This document shows, piece by piece, positions 1-14,649 of a stretch of DNA of 64,000 bases. The notes beneath the pieces are model-generated. The model saw only the letters and a list, made by a program, of their open reading frames with translations. It was not told where the DNA came from and made no database searches. The position numbers and the translations under genes were made by a program. Positions within the stretch are counted from its first letter, which is position 1, and the number at the start of each line of letters is the position of its first letter. Origin of the DNA: Apus apus (lineage: Eukaryota; Chordata; Aves; Apodiformes; Apodidae); assembly GCF_020740795.1 (NCBI RefSeq), contig NC_067291.1, positions 12,714,780 through 12,778,779 of the forward strand, in the 5' to 3' direction.

Positions 1-31
1 ACTAAAATCATGGCCTGGCTACATTTCACAT

Positions 32-37
32 TTTATT
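32..37 (-). terminator. Candidate distal TLNRD1 polyadenylation signal
   Basis: Minus-strand AATAAA hexamer about 3.1 kb after the TLNRD1 stop. The cleavage zone and any GU-rich element would fall at or beyond the window edge, so they cannot be judged. Confidence 0.35.
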
Positions 38-3010
38 TTATAAAACCCACACACACCTCAAAAGCAAAGGCAGATCTAGAGCAGTTTGTTTTCCTTCAAC
101 GTTAAAAAGGGAAAAAGATACAAACTTACTATATATATATACATGCACGTACTTCAACTCAAAATAAAATCTGAAAGGGGGAAGTCATCTGCAGGATCCT
201 TGTAAAAACAAAAAGTGCACTAAACCACTTAAAATCTTCCACAAGAAATGTCAACACCATCATCATTAATAATACCTTGCCTTTCATATGCAGAGGTAAG
301 AAGGAGGCTGCACTGTGATCCCTCTAACCTCAATAACGTATAAATGAATCAAAAAGAATCTAATTAGTTCAGCAGCACCAAAAATTATTAAGTAGAAACA
401 TCAAAGGAGCCAGAGGGACATTACTTTTTTTTTTTTGTCAGACATGCTGCAGAGCTGCCCTCCAGGATCCTCTGGTTTATATCTGGAAGCAGGCCTCACC
501 AATGTAGGTCACAGGAACTTAACAGAACTGGAGCTAAAAGATTGTTGCCCCGCTACCTGCGCCCTGCCCAGCAGCACTGCCCCGCAGCCTCCTCAGCACC
601 ATCTCTGCACGTCCCACACGAAGTTCTGCATCATCTAGGATCTATGCAAAGGAAGGGTGGAGCCGGTTCCTCACCTCCTGTCTGCAGCCACAGAAGATAT
701 AGCACATCCTGAAAGCATTACAGTCCCTTTTTCCTCCTTCCCCTCAGTGCAACTGCGGAAAAGAAGGAAGGGTAGAGCAGGATGGTGTTTCGGCTTCCAG
801 AGAGACGTGCTACAAGGGAGGAGATACAAAGGATGGGCAAGCAGCCACCCACAAACACTGGAGGCACAGGACCTCCCTGGAGATGGCCTTGGCTTCCTAA
901 GAATCCCACCCGAGTCCTACAGCTGTTCTGCTATCCAGATGGGAATACTTGTGTGCATGAACACGTGAGAGAGCCTCTGAGAAAATACCTGTGGGGCATC
1001 TAAGTCGCAGTTAGAACAGCATGTGTATATATGTATTTGTTTATGAAAAAACAGTGAGCGAACTTTCATGCTATCCTGCACAGGTGCAGACATCCATGCC
1101 TCTGCAGCATGTACTGATAAGGTTATATTGCACCTGAGATAACATGGTAAGAAAATCACACCCCAGAGGAAGGTAGCCTGGACTGGTTTTCCTCAAAGAA
1201 AAGTCCTAATCATACAATTCACTGAAGTCAGACAAGTTTAATTTAAAAATAAAGAAAACCTAATCCTGGGGTCCACTGTACTTAAGTCAAGGTGTTACTT
1301 TTCTCTAACCCTGGAGACAGGGGTATATAAGCTTAGTCCAGTACCCAATAATGTTTCACTCCCCTTTTAAATTAAGCAAAAGCATCACATGCAAGAGAAA
1401 CAATAATGCTATAAAAGGAAGACCTTTCACTTCTCCAGGACTGTTCCATACCTGAACCCAGAAGATTTACTTCTTCAAAGGACAAGGAAAGCACTTGTAC
1501 AGTAGAAGTTTAAACCACGCTAACAACATTTTTAAGGTACATTCTCTAATAGCTTTCAACATTGTTCAATTTGCAGACCTATAAAAAAATCCAGTTATGC
1601 AACAGAGCTGAACAAACAAAGCCTCCTTGCCAGAAGACCTGCTCTTCCATTTACCTTCCATGGAACATATAGAAGGCAGGTCTACAAAGACCAGGCTGAA
1701 AATAATCATCACTGCAATTATGGGAACTACTGCAGTATTCCCTAAGGTCAACTCACCGTTTCCAAGGAATTCAACTGGAGGTGGACTGGGCCTCAACGCC
1801 TAGCTAACTTTTCCCGTTCCCTGCAACATGAAACTACAACTACTCTGACAGAAACCTGTACTGAGGAGCTCCAACACCAGCCCCTGAGGAATCAAAGGGC
1901 CGACCCTGACAAACCTTCACACTCCTAAGCAGACACATGGAACCAGCAGCGTCGTTTTTCAAGAAATCTTTAAATTAAAATGGAAACTCACCGATTTAAC
2001 ACAGATGGCCCACAACATCCACAAGAGTTGAAATACACAAACTCCTCAAAGCTAACACAGAAGGCTGATAAGGACAAACAAAGCCAGCCTATGCCCTGCT
2101 GCTGCAGGCACCACCAGCCACAGCAGTCCCCATGGATGCAGCACTGCCCAAGCTCTCCAAAAATACAACTCCAGAGTATCCTTGTCAAGAGGCATCCTGA
2201 GGAGGAGGGGTGGCATTGCAGGAGGGACAGTATTTATAAAAATAATTGCAGCCTGTATGCTGCTGTCTAGAACTACAGTTACGTTTGTACCACCCATTCC
2301 CTGGGGAAAATGACATACAATGCAAACAGGCCTCGCTGTTCAAGTATTCAAGAGATTCACAGAAAGACATCTGAGAAACATAACATTTTAATAGATGAAA
2401 TAAATACTCCAGTACATGCAAGATAAAAACTGACATTGGAAAAAAAAAATTAAAAATCACTTTTGTTATAGTGTAATTTTTTTCTGTTTGTTTGTTTAAA
2501 CACTCACAGTAGCTTTTCCCCCAGTTTGGAAATCAACACATGGAAAACATAATCACAACCTCCAGTCCTTCCACTCCTACACACCAAATGCACTTCTAAC
2601 CTAACACTTGATGCAGAATAAAAAAAAAAAAAAAAAAAAAGTCATACAAAACAAAACCAAACCAAATAGTAGCTACATCCACCATCTATGTGTTGTTGGG
2701 TTTTTTTAGGTTGGGTTTTTTTTTTAAAGTGAGTGAGAACTGAGGTAACCTTTTTCCTGCACAACTGAACAGTAAAATTTAGAAGGGAAATTTCGGAAGA
2801 CAAGACAAGACAAACTTTAAAAACCGCACCCAGCGCGATTAAAGCCTTTTTTTTTTTCCTTTTTCAGATACCCCCACCTCCCCAAATACAAAGAAAACCT
2901 TTAAACAGTTGTCACCGTTTGTGTGGATACCTTGCTAAATAAAGGAAGATCTATCTCCAGATACTTGCTTGACTTTAAAGTAAAATAAAACTAAGCCAGA
3001 ACTGGCTACC

Positions 3011-3016
3011 TTTATT
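3011..3016 (-). terminator. Candidate proximal TLNRD1 polyadenylation signal
   Basis: Minus-strand AATAAA hexamer, about 160 bases after the TLNRD1 stop codon. Use would give a very short 3' UTR. It is a bare hexamer match, with no transcript evidence. Confidence 0.3.
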
Positions 3017-3175
3017 AGTACGCATAGTTTGAAAACGCTGTTCTGCTTCTTCACCACATGAAATCAAAGGATTGGGCTCATCCAAGCAAATTCTTTGGTA
3101 TACAAAAAAGGGGCGAGGAGGTGGGATATTATTTTCCTTTAGCAATGACTGGGATCTAAACAGAAGAAGTGGGGG

Positions 3176-4273
<1,098 letters not shown>

Positions 4274-4549
4274 CTACCCCACTGCCACCGCCTCTGCCAC
4301 CGCCGCCCGAGCAGTCCCGACTGAGCCCGGCAGGATCGCTCTGCCTTTTCCGCAACATCATTCCATTAATCGCCGCGAGGCAAGAAAAGGCTCTGGGCGC
4401 TGGGGCTGCCGCTGCTGCGGGGAGCGAGCACCGCCGGGGCGCCCGCCCCGCTCCGCTGCCCGCCTTGGCTCCTACGGCGCTCCCGCAGCTCGGCGCTCGC
4501 CGGGAGCCCCCGGGCCCCGGTCCGGCATCGTGCAGCTAAAAATAGATTT

Positions 4550-4551
<2 letters not shown>

Positions 4552-4583
<32 letters not shown>
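4552..4583. repeat. Poly(T) tract of 32 bases
   Basis: Uninterrupted run of T followed by CCTTCTTCTTCTTCTTC, 0.3 kb upstream of the TLNRD1 start codon (poly(A) in transcript sense). Its length suggests strand slippage and probable length polymorphism. It may lie in the 5' UTR or the core promoter. Confidence 0.95.
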
Positions 4584-4959
4584 CCTTCTTCTTCTTCTTC
4601 CCTTTTCGCACGTTGGCTTCCCTCCCTTCCACCACCTCCTCCGGCTTCCCGGCTGCGGGATCCTGCGCAAAGTTCCCTCCTACCAGACGGAATCCCTCAG
4701 AGCCGCCCGGCAGCCGCCCGGAGTTGGGGTCAGGGCGCAGCCCTCCGAGTTGCCCTGCGTTCGGCCAGCGCCAGGCGGGCGCAGCTCGGCAGGGCCGGAG
4801 GGGCGGCGGCTGCGCACCATGTGCCGCCCCCGGCGCGCCCGCCGCGGCCCCGCGCCGCCGGCTCGCAGGAAGCGGCGCGGAGGGTGTGGCCCGCCCGCCG
4901 CCACTGCCCCGCCGCCGGGCCCGGGAGGGAAGCGGGGCAGGGAGGGGGACGGCAGAGGG

Positions 4960-5020
4960 GAAGGGAAAAAAAATAAAAGGAAAAGAAGAAAAAAGAAAGA
5001 AGGAGGGAGGGGGAAAAAAA
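4960..5020. repeat. Purine-rich low-complexity tract
   Basis: Plus-strand A/G-only segment inside the TLNRD1 CpG island (GAAAA, GAAGAAAAAAG, GGAGGGAGGGGG blocks). It stands out against the C/G-rich surroundings. Function unknown. Confidence 0.8.
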
Positions 5021-5339
5021 GCTCCACCGGATCCGGGTGCTGGGCGGGATCCGTTCCCCTTCCTTCTGCCGCTGCCTCACTCCTTCCTGCCTCGATCATT
5101 CAGGCGGGCGCTGCGAGCTCGCTCCCCGCCGCCGCGCTCCATGCCCCGCGCCCCCGGGCCCCGCAGACTCGGCGCCGCCGGCCCCTCCTTGCCCGGCTCC
5201 CGCTGTGGCCGCCGCACCAACTTAGGCTCTTCCCGCAAACAAGGGTGGTGGCTCCGGGCTGCAGCCGCGGATGCTGCGACCCGCCCGGCCTTGCGCTCCT
5301 CCTGCCATGTTTTCTGGCTGAGTCGCCAACTCCCAGAGG

Positions 5340-5400
5340 AAAAAAAAAAAAAAAAAAGAAGAAAAAAAAAAAGAAAAGAAAAAAATTAAAAAAAAAAAAA
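5340..5400. repeat. A-rich low-complexity block
   Basis: About 60 bases of A with scattered G and two T, inside the CpG island and about 1.1 kb upstream of the TLNRD1 start codon. Read on the minus strand it is a long T-rich tract. Confidence 0.95.
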
Positions 5401-5715
5401 GGAGGGGGGAAGAAATCTTCTTTTAAATTCCCTTTCTCCGGCTTTCAGACAAACTATTGGAAAGAGGCGGCTGCGGCGGATCTGCCAGCCAGACGCTGCA
5501 TGGCTCTGAGGGAGGCTCCCCCCCTCCCGTTGCCTTTGCTGTAACCTCACTTAAGCCTATCGAAATCTTTTGTGCGGTGTCACCGCCCTTCGTTTAAATG
5601 CTGCCCTCCCCCCGCCGCCCCGCTCCACGCCCGCCGCCCCACGCTCCTCCCAGGCGGAGGGGGCAGCAGCGCCCTGCCGCGGCGGCACCGGCGCCGGGAA
5701 GGGACCGGGCAGCGG

Positions 5716-5743
5716 ACACCGGCACCGGCACCGGCACCGGCAC
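5716..5743. repeat. Short CACCGG tandem repeat
   Basis: About four and a half copies of the hexamer CACCGG in the CpG island. Together with neighbouring GC-rich sequence it is a likely slippage site. No coding role is supported. Confidence 0.9.
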
Positions 5744-6260
5744 AGCCGCGCTGCCCCGCCGGCCGGAGAAGAGCCCCGACTCCGCCGGGCAGGGGATTAA
5801 AGAGCGCTGAGGGAATAAATAAATGACGGCGTGGGGGGTGAGCGCGGGGAGGGCTGCTGGGAGGAGAAGGAGCGGGAGTGGGAACGGGAGAAAGAGAAGG
5901 GCAGCCGGGCGGGATGGTGCGGCCGCCGTTTGGGCGGGAGCGCGGAGATGGAGGAGATGCGGAAGGGGGGGGGAGCTGAGGAGCCGCCCCCGCGGGGCCG
6001 CGGGCGTCCCGAGTGGGACGGCTGTCCCGGGCAGCCCGCCAGGGAAGCGGGACGTCCCGGTCGGCACGGGCCGCGCAGGGCCGGGCTGCAGGTGGAGCAG
6101 CCCCTGCCCCGCTTCGGGAGGTGCGGTAACGGGTCCAAGACGGTTTCGCTGCGGGAAAAGCCTTCCTCACATCGGGGGAGGGAGGCTCGAGGAAGTGGGG
6201 AGGGGGGTGGCTTGACTTTGATTTGGTTAAAAAGCCCGACCTCTTGCTACCCGTAATTGG

Positions 6261-9200
6261 TGCTGTAAATATGCTGCGGGGCATTACTACCTCTTTGTTT
6301 ACACAGAGATGTTTCCCTCAGCACTAGGCTTGACCCATTTTTTTAAACCAATGGAAGTGCGTTTGCTGTGTTTCATTTGTTTCTGTCACTGTGTTTAAAG
6401 ACTGGTTGCCCTTAGAATGTAGCAGGGGAAAATATAAACCTGCTGACACTTCGCTTTGTGTACGGAAAGGCTCTGCAAAGGAGGCTTTCTCCTCTGGCCT
6501 GTTTCCATCCTGCGGCACATCAAGAACTTTTTTGTTAGACGATTTTTGTCAAAAGCCAGGTGGTGTGCACAGTAAATCAAATGCCATTGAACAATCACAA
6601 CATTAAAATTAGTAATTGGGCTGGAACAGGTTATATGAAGATGGCCTTGATGCTGCCTGGGATGCTTGCAGGGGGAATAGTTTGGTAACTGGTGGTGACC
6701 CACGCATCCCGCTCACTGCTGTTAGGCAGTACCTCCACCAAGGTGATCCTAAATAATCAGAATCCCTGTTAAAACCACATCTTACATGCATTATATATTT
6801 TGATACGGGTTAAGCTGCAGCTAAATAATCACATTCTTTGTCTCCTTTCTATCAGACTTTGCTTTTTAAGTTAGCCACTTCATTTAGGCATTTACAATGC
6901 GTTTAAAAGGCTACAGAAATCAAGAAATACAGTTGTCCTAATTCACAGTTACGTTAACATCCTGAGGTGTTTATACTGCTGCAGGGGTATAAGTGACCTT
7001 GATATAAATGAAAATTGGACCAGGCTTCTCACTTGCAGGCCAGATCCAACCATGTCCCAGCACAAACAGAGCCCATCTAATGGACTGCATATATTTAAAG
7101 AGCTTTGGACAAGGTTATTTGTAGATATTCTCACCCATTAAGTAGAACAACTTTTGGCCTTCTCTACTGACTTGTACAGAGGTACGTGAGCAGGATGAAT
7201 GCAGATGGGAAAGTGGAGGGTTAACAGGATGTGAGCTCTGGGGGGGCAGGGGGACACCCTTGCTCTAGAGCCAGGGTTTAGGAAAGGGGCAGATACTGGT
7301 GGTTGGGTGTGTCAAAAGTACAGCCGTTCCCCACCCATCCCTCTTCACAGGAACAGTGTGAGGGAAACTTCTGTTTACTTGAGTCAGATTATAGCAGTTT
7401 AAAGGAAGGTCATGATTTGGGCCTAAACAATTTTGGCTTCCTGCCAGCAACTCGTTTTCAAAACTATAAATAGGAATGATTTCAGAATACTCTGAAAAAT
7501 AAAAATCAATGGGGAGCAGAAGCCTGCTGAATTGTATTTCAAAATATTTCCAGATTTGTCCTTAAATGAGGCAGGGAGACATTATGTTGCAAGAGGGATA
7601 CCTCTCATGAATATGAACCTAGTTTATTTTTAATGAGGATTGACTACATTTAATTAGAGTTGGAAAGATTTCATTTTAGAAAACCTAGGTCTCACCCCTG
7701 GCTAAAAGAGGTGGTAAATGACCTAATAATCTTTTCCATTTTTAGATGCTGCTGCCATAATGCTCTGTATGATTTGTGCCATTCCCCAAGGACAAAGCAG
7801 AGAGATCCTTAGTTTGGAAAGTTCCTGCTCTGGCTTTTCCACCTGCCTTCCTCCCTGCTGCCCATGCCAGAAACACAGCTAGGCCACAACTCATGGCAGT
7901 TCCTCACAGCTGGCAGGGCCACCAAGGCTCTTGGTAACTGCTGTAATATAAAGCAAATGTTCTTTGAGCTTCTTCAGTCCTCCCACAAGGCTGATCCAGT
8001 GCTTATCAGTCTCAGTATTAGCGAGGGGCAAAACCAGTAATAGTTGCCATGTAGTAGCTGTTTCTTGTGGCCTGTCTGTCTCCAAGGCAGTCTTGCTGGA
8101 TGTCATTTTCCTCCAGGAGTAGACCTGGATGTTCAGCTCTACTATATATGAAATGTGTGATAAAGAGTGACCTTTTGGTTTGCTCTTTGGTAGAAATTAC
8201 TACCTTAATTGATCATTTTACCATGAAGGAGACATTTCTTGAAGCAGCTGCCTGTTAGATCCTTCCTACAGACAGTGTTGTTTCTTCATAAGGACACCTG
8301 GCCTGGCTGGCTTCAAGATCACTCATGGTCTGGGTTTACCATCATTATTTTATGACCATCAACACACAGTTATACTATAAGAGAGCCTTAAAGACAGATT
8401 CTCTTGAGTCCAGCAACAGGAATAGGAATGAGGATCAGCTAGTTACATGCTTAAAGCTGCAGTAGATGTGTCAGTGTGGTCTAGGAGGAAACTTTTACTC
8501 AGTGATGTTTGGGGTGGGTATTTCCTTCATAGGTCTTTTTGCACATCTCTTTGAAGGAGAATGTGTGCATGCCCATTTATTTCATGGATGCTGAGTCCAG
8601 AGGTGACCCACAGGACTTGGGCAGCTTTGTGAATTGGTGTACAGACTTAGAAGACATGACAATGAGGTAGCCATACTTGGCTTTAAAAAGGTTTCACTGA
8701 CAGAGTCTAAATGAAATAACTCTCTGGGGCTGAAAACAGCAGGCATTGTCAGATACAAGGGATTAAAAGGCTTTTTAATGTGGCTTAGGAGTGTACAGAA
8801 GATTGGCTTACTTGTATGAGCTCTTCTTTCGTCACATTGATCTTTATTTTGCATTGTGCTTAGTACAACAGAAACTGGAGGCTGAAGGCTTCTTTCCTGA
8901 ATCATCTGACAGGACCTGGCCCTTTTATTGCTTAGTAATTTTTTTTCTTTTTGTGTGTGTGTGTGAAGGAAGAATTGATTTTTGCCCATGTGGCCAGTGT
9001 TGAGTAATAGCTGAAGAATACCAAGTTATGATAATTTAATGAACACTGTATGTGGCCAGGTCAGTGAGAGGAAGTTCTGTACAATGGGTTATACTACTTT
9101 AAAGTATGTTCCTATATAAATGTATCTAACTTAATAGGGAACTCACTGTTGAAAGACTAAACGGCAATTCAGTGGTTCCCCCATGTCAGCTCTAGGTGAC

Positions 9201-12200
9201 TAAACCCATGAGGTGGTAATTACGAGATGATAGCTCCAATTCCAAGGGATGCAGCTGGTTTATCAGGCTGAGAACTAAAGATCAGAGCAGGAGAAAGTGG
9301 GCAGAGACTGAGGGAAGAAGTAGTTTAACACAGAGGCAGACTTTGCAGAAGAGGCTGGAAGAACTTGGGCTGTCCTCTCTGCAGCAATGTACGGGTAAGT
9401 CACACAGAAGGAAAAGCAAGTGTGTTGATTGGTTTATTGGTTTTAAGATCTATTTTGTCCTCAGTGTTTTGGTGCTAAGTAAGTGTTTTGTGGTCAGTAC
9501 TTACAGTCATTGCTTCACGAGAGACTAAAACTCTGAAACCTGGGTCTGTCTTAAGTCTGCAGAGGTAATCATGGTTGATACACCAGGGATGCAACCTGAG
9601 AACTGGTCAGTGCACAGCAAAAAAAAGGCAGCTAGAGATCTGGAGGAACACTTAACTGATCACTTGTGACAGCAACATGCACACAGCCACAACTTTTGGA
9701 TTTGTTTTTTTCTTCTTTGGAAATGATTTTGTGTATAAATAATTAGCTTTTGGAATAACAGATGAGCTTTTGGAGACATGTTTTCATGTGTTGTGGTTTC
9801 TTTTTTTAATATGGCATAGTTAAAAACACAACATCAAGGATAAGAGAAAATATATTACATAGATACCAGAAATGTAAGTATCTCAGTTATGTCTAAAATG
9901 CTGGTTAGCTCCTGTTGCTCAACTGAAAGATAATACAGCAAAAGTGTTTTTAATGTTGTCCTTTTATTCACAATTTATTGTGCTGTTGCTTTTACCACTT
10001 ACCACAAATAATCAATTAGTTGTCCCCTGCTGTTACCATGGATATTGAATATACTGGCATGGAAAAGAGACATTTTTATGAAGAGGAAAATGCAGCTACA
10101 AAAGTCTTTCTGCATGGAATGGAAGGCTGTGCCATATTTTATGTTAATATGACCAGTTATGGGTTTCTGCTTCATGTTCTTATCTACCATCTACACACAG
10201 TGTGTTGTAAGGGTAGTGCCCAGGAGGATGGGAGGTGCAACGTAGCTCCTTGTGCCCACTGTCCCTCCCTGGAGCAGGCAGGAAAGGCCAGATGCAGGTT
10301 TGTAGGTCAGTTGGCTTGAAACTCAGAGGCACTTCATGGAAGAGTGGTAAATGCTATTGATAGGAATGGTCCAGCATAAACAGGAATCCTAGACCCTCCC
10401 TTCAGACTCCTGGGTCTGTTTTTTGGTGGTGGTTTTTTGTATTGTTTTTTTTTTTTTACATCAAAGGGGAACACAGTATTTTGAACAAAATGTGCAAGGG
10501 TCCACCCTTCCTGATTTGTACTTTTGGTAGTACATTCTGTCCTGCAGCTGTAATACTCTACAGAAGGGTTTGGGTTCTCCCCCTCCCCCTTTTAAAAAAA
10601 AATATATGTTGTGAGAGAATTTTAACAGATGTTTTCATAGGAGTCTCTGATCCTACACTTCTCTCATTGTGCCTGTGTGCTCTGTGAGAACTGTTGACCA
10701 TTACTGGTTTAAGTCTAGCAGCTTTAATTCATCAGAAGTTCATCTAATATATTACTTACATTAGATGTAAGTGCCAAAACTGACCTGTAAACCTAAAATC
10801 AAATTGGGACTACAAAATTAATTTCACTTAGATTGTGGAAATTAGGCTATAAATGGAATTCCTGTGGGAACTGTGTAAATCTTCTTTGACATTGATTTAA
10901 TGTAATTCTTTTTTTAATAGGGTAACTTTAACTTGTGCAACCAGTACATAGTTTTCACCAGCACAGATTTGAAGCACGTGTTGCATTTGGTGATGAGTAT
11001 TAACAGCAACATTCTGTGTTTTTTCCTGAATTTAAGGATTACAGGCTATAGCTGTATTGCAACTAGACAGTCAGTTGTTTTTAAAGATACCATGTTCATG
11101 TCGGATTCTTCAAGTTTTCTCTGAGCATGGCTGCATTCAGAGGTCAGAATGATCACATGCACTGTCTTTGCATGAGAGCTCATGCATTAGATTGTCTCTG
11201 CAGGGGAACATTTAGAGTACTTAAGGTAATTTAACCTATGAACACATTAATTTTGCATGTTGTACCTTGGAATATCCTGACATTCTGTAAAATAATGTGA
11301 CAGTGTTTTTAAACAAGGTAAGCCTGCTCTGAATGCTGGGTCGTCTTTAAACTTCCTTCAGGTTTTTTGGGATCTGGATCTGTTACTCAGCAAGTCTTCT
11401 GTATTGTTTAACACAATATTAGCCTGGTCCTTTGCTGAGCTGGTAGGTGCAAAAGCAGTTCTAATGCCCATCAGGCTGTATAAACAGCACAGCTGTACAC
11501 CAGACCTCAGTCATTTTAAATATTCAAAGTAATCACTGCTTTTCACAACACTTCATTAATCTGAGCCAGTATTAAACATCCTTTTGTATTAGTAGAGTTC
11601 TTAAAATTAATTAATTCTTCCAGACATGGCATATGCTGATATCAAGTAGCCCTTGCACATTTATTCTCCCTTCAGCACGCTTAGGGCTGATCTTCTGATC
11701 CTGTTAGTTTAATCTCTTAATTGTCTATATGTCCTTCCAAGAAGGCACTGCCCTTGCTTTGATGAAGTCAAGTTCTTTGTTCTTTCCATGGTTTCATTCC
11801 AACAAATGGGCCAGGCTTTCAGACCCTGCTGTACTTCATTTGCAAAGAAAAGTAGAATGTCATAAATGAGAATCCACTTTAAAATAGAAAAATGCACACA
11901 AGAACCTTCCACCAGCAAAGACTTCAGAGACCTTTCGGCAGCTAAAAGTGTATGCACATTATGCTCCTAACTCCTAAGAAATAATGACATGGGAAGTATA
12001 TTTTGCACAAATACAGTTCCAAAAATGCAGGTTATATTTAATCCCAAACTTCATTAGCAGAAATTCAGAACATCCTGAATCTTCTCATATTACAGCTTGA
12101 CCTAACTCTAGTCAATAAAGAGAACAGTTCACATCCACTGGGGGAGGTAGATCTCCCGTTCTGGTAAGGCATAACTTTGTAACTGAAAGTACTACTAGTG

Positions 12201-14229
12201 GTCTACATGTTGCAGAAGTAAAAGTGACAGCCACAGCTTGAGACATTCCCTGACATGTTCAGATGGGACTTACAGCTACAAGAGAAAGCCTTTAACCTTA
12301 CTTCTGCAATCTGTAATGAAAGTAGCCATCTCTTACCAGGTATGCTCTGTATTGTAATCATAATGGTGATAGCTGCCAGGACTATAAAAACTGTTGAGGA
12401 ACACAAAAATGCTTAAGCTATAAAAAGTGTATTTGTATGATTCTATAGATACTCTGAACAAAACACAATGTGCTTCATTAAAAAGCAAATGCAATTTAAT
12501 TTGCCCCTGTCAGTGATATGTATTTCTAGCTGCATTGCTGTTGTTTCTTGCATGGGAAAGAACAACAGCAGAGCACAGAGAGAGGCTGAATAGGTGTTTG
12601 TCCTGCTGCTGGCTCCACAAAGAGCATAATTTGAACAAGTCCTTCCTGGACACAGTTCTGCCTGAGCAGAGACAGTTGCAAGGCCAAAGCCATGCATTAA
12701 AACTACCTCCCTTTCAATTTAAAGCTTTTATGTGCATGATAAGGAAATGCACAGTATTGTTTGGTGCAGTGCTGGATATCCTGAACCACTTACCAAAGGG
12801 AATTGGCTTACATTTGGGATCCACATCTGAGTTTAGCACCAGACGATAAAGAAAAAGCCAAGTTGGCTTGGTTTGTTTGAGTAAGAGAAAACAGAATTGA
12901 AGAAAATATTTCCCAGTAGAAAGTCAGTGAAAATATTTTATGCTGTAAGTCCAGCATTCCAAAACTGAGTCTTTAGTCTTTATTTTGTTTGCAGTGAATG
13001 TACACATGATCCAGTAATAACAAAAGTTACCAGAAACATACTTAAGTAAAACCTCATTAATCAGGGCAATCTGATATAGTATACCTGATGTTCATTATAT
13101 TTAATGAGAAATCACTGAGCAAATGTGCTCATTAGAGGCTTATTGGACAGCTTTCTGAGAAGTACTTGACTAAAACCCCATTTCAGTTACTGTTAACGAG
13201 CTCCATGAATAGCTATGGTCTAACTGCTTCCCGTTTCTCAGGCACCCTGGTAGTATGTCTGAAATGTTTTAAAATGATAACCCTCAGCATGGAGGCAGCA
13301 GACCAGGCTGGTTTTTTATCAGGGTGCTGAAATTTTGGATCCCACATCCTCCTCTGCTGTTTCTCCTGCTACGTGTGCACTTCGGAAGCTGCTGCTTCAC
13401 GCGGCACGTCTCCCTGGTCTTCACAAGCTGGGTAGCTCTTCAGCGTCTGTCTTGCCACTTCGAGAGTTAGTCCTGGATTCAGAAAGCCTCCCAAACCCAC
13501 GCTGCTGCCCACTGACTGCTTTTGTTCTGAATTTAGTTTTGTCTTTGCTTTTGTTTCTGGATCTGTGCCCATAAGCGCAGTGGGCTCCTGGTCCCATTAT
13601 AGGACAACGTGCTCTAGCAGCGTGGGGGTTGATGTGTGCGCTCTGTAGATCAGCTCCTCTGCTCTGAACCTGCTCTCCCTTCAGTGCTCCCACTTGAATG
13701 GAAAAGCACCCTGCTCACTGAGCAGCCTGGCCAGAACTAGGATCCACCAGCAGCTGTCACTGGGATGTCTCATTGAAGTCCCCAGTTTAAACTTCTTGGG
13801 AGCCATAGCTTAAAAGCCAAAAGAGAAAGTGCTATTTATAATTAAAGCAGCTTCAACGAGGAAAAATGAAGAGCGAAGCATGGCTATGCAGACATCAACC
13901 TGTGTGAAAAGTAGTTTGTGCAAAGAAGAAGGACCATCTTTGTGGTGCTCAGATGTTTTGGAGTGGTATTTTAGTAACAAAACAGTTTTATTTTTTAAAG
14001 CCTTCTTCTAAAAACTTAATATTGCTGAGACACAAGTTAAAATCCGAAGACTCGGTGCAGTCAGGCCAGTTCCTACCGCAGAGACGAGCCAACAGATGCT
14101 CGTCTTCCCGCTCTTAAAAAAAGAAGGCAACAAAAAAGAAATGGCACAGCTTGTGTTCCAGGAGCAGGTCCCTCACGCAATTATTATGATTTATTTTTGT
14201 TTGCAGAGCCCACAGTGTCCACCTTTCAC
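6261..14229. other. Intergenic region between divergent TLNRD1 and MESD
   Basis: About 8 kb of ordinary A/T-leaning DNA. I see no conserved protein motif, no RNA gene and no clear transposable element. Reading frames up to about 135 codons occur, but they have no recognisable domain and no splice context. Short low-complexity runs are present (T-rich near 10440-10460, a small GT repeat near 8950-8965). It probably carries upstream regulatory DNA for one or both genes, but I cannot point to an element. Confidence 0.6.
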
Positions 14230-14638
14230 TCAACAGCCTGCAGGGACCACACCCTGCGCGGCCCCGGCCGGGATCCTCCCGACGGGCCCGTCGTGCGGGA
14301 TTCGCGCCCCGCAGCCCGGGGAGGGGCCCGGCGCTGGGAGCAGGGGCTCCCGCACCCCCCGCTCGCTGCCGCTGCTCGGGCGCGTCCCGGGAGGCGGAAC
14401 AACCCTCCTCTCGCTCCGCAGCGGCCGCACACGGGCCGGCTGGGCAGCGGTTGCCTCGCATCCCATCCCCTAGTCCCTGCCCTCAGGGCCGCCCAGCCCG
14501 CCCCGCCGGCGCTGTCGAAGCCGTCTCGCCCTTCCCCTCTTCCAGCTCCTCCTCCTCTTTCCCCGCGGCCGGAGGCGCCGCTGCCGCCGCCCCTTTAAGG
14601 CAGCCGGGCCCGCCTTCCACAGCGGCGAGGCCTGGGAG

Positions 14639-14649
14639 AAGATGGCGGC
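14639..14649 (+). promoter_or_regulatory. YY1-type motif over the MESD start codon
   Basis: AAGATGGCGGC matches the known YY1 consensus AAnATGGCGGC exactly, and its internal ATG is the MESD initiation codon. YY1 sites in this orientation just downstream of the start site are typical of TATA-less CpG-island promoters. The match is visible; occupancy is inferred. Confidence 0.6.

Larger units (their letters stand above)
20..3175 (-). other. TLNRD1: Probable TLNRD1 3' UTR
   Basis: About 3.1 kb downstream of the TLNRD1 stop has no other recognisable gene and reads as A/T-rich, low-complexity non-coding DNA. Read on the minus strand, AATAAA occurs at 3011-3016, about 160 bases after the stop, and again at 32-37 near the window edge. 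Either or both could end the transcript, so the full extent is inference. A 21-base A-run (2620-2640) and a T/G-rich patch (about 2690-2730) lie inside it. Confidence 0.45.

Noticed and set aside
4366-6284. Many overlapping reading frames up to about 260 codons on both strands of the TLNRD1 CpG island
   Set aside because: All are Pro/Arg/Ala/Gly- or Lys-rich, overlap each other, cross homopolymers and show no domain. They are by-products of few stop codons in GC-rich DNA.
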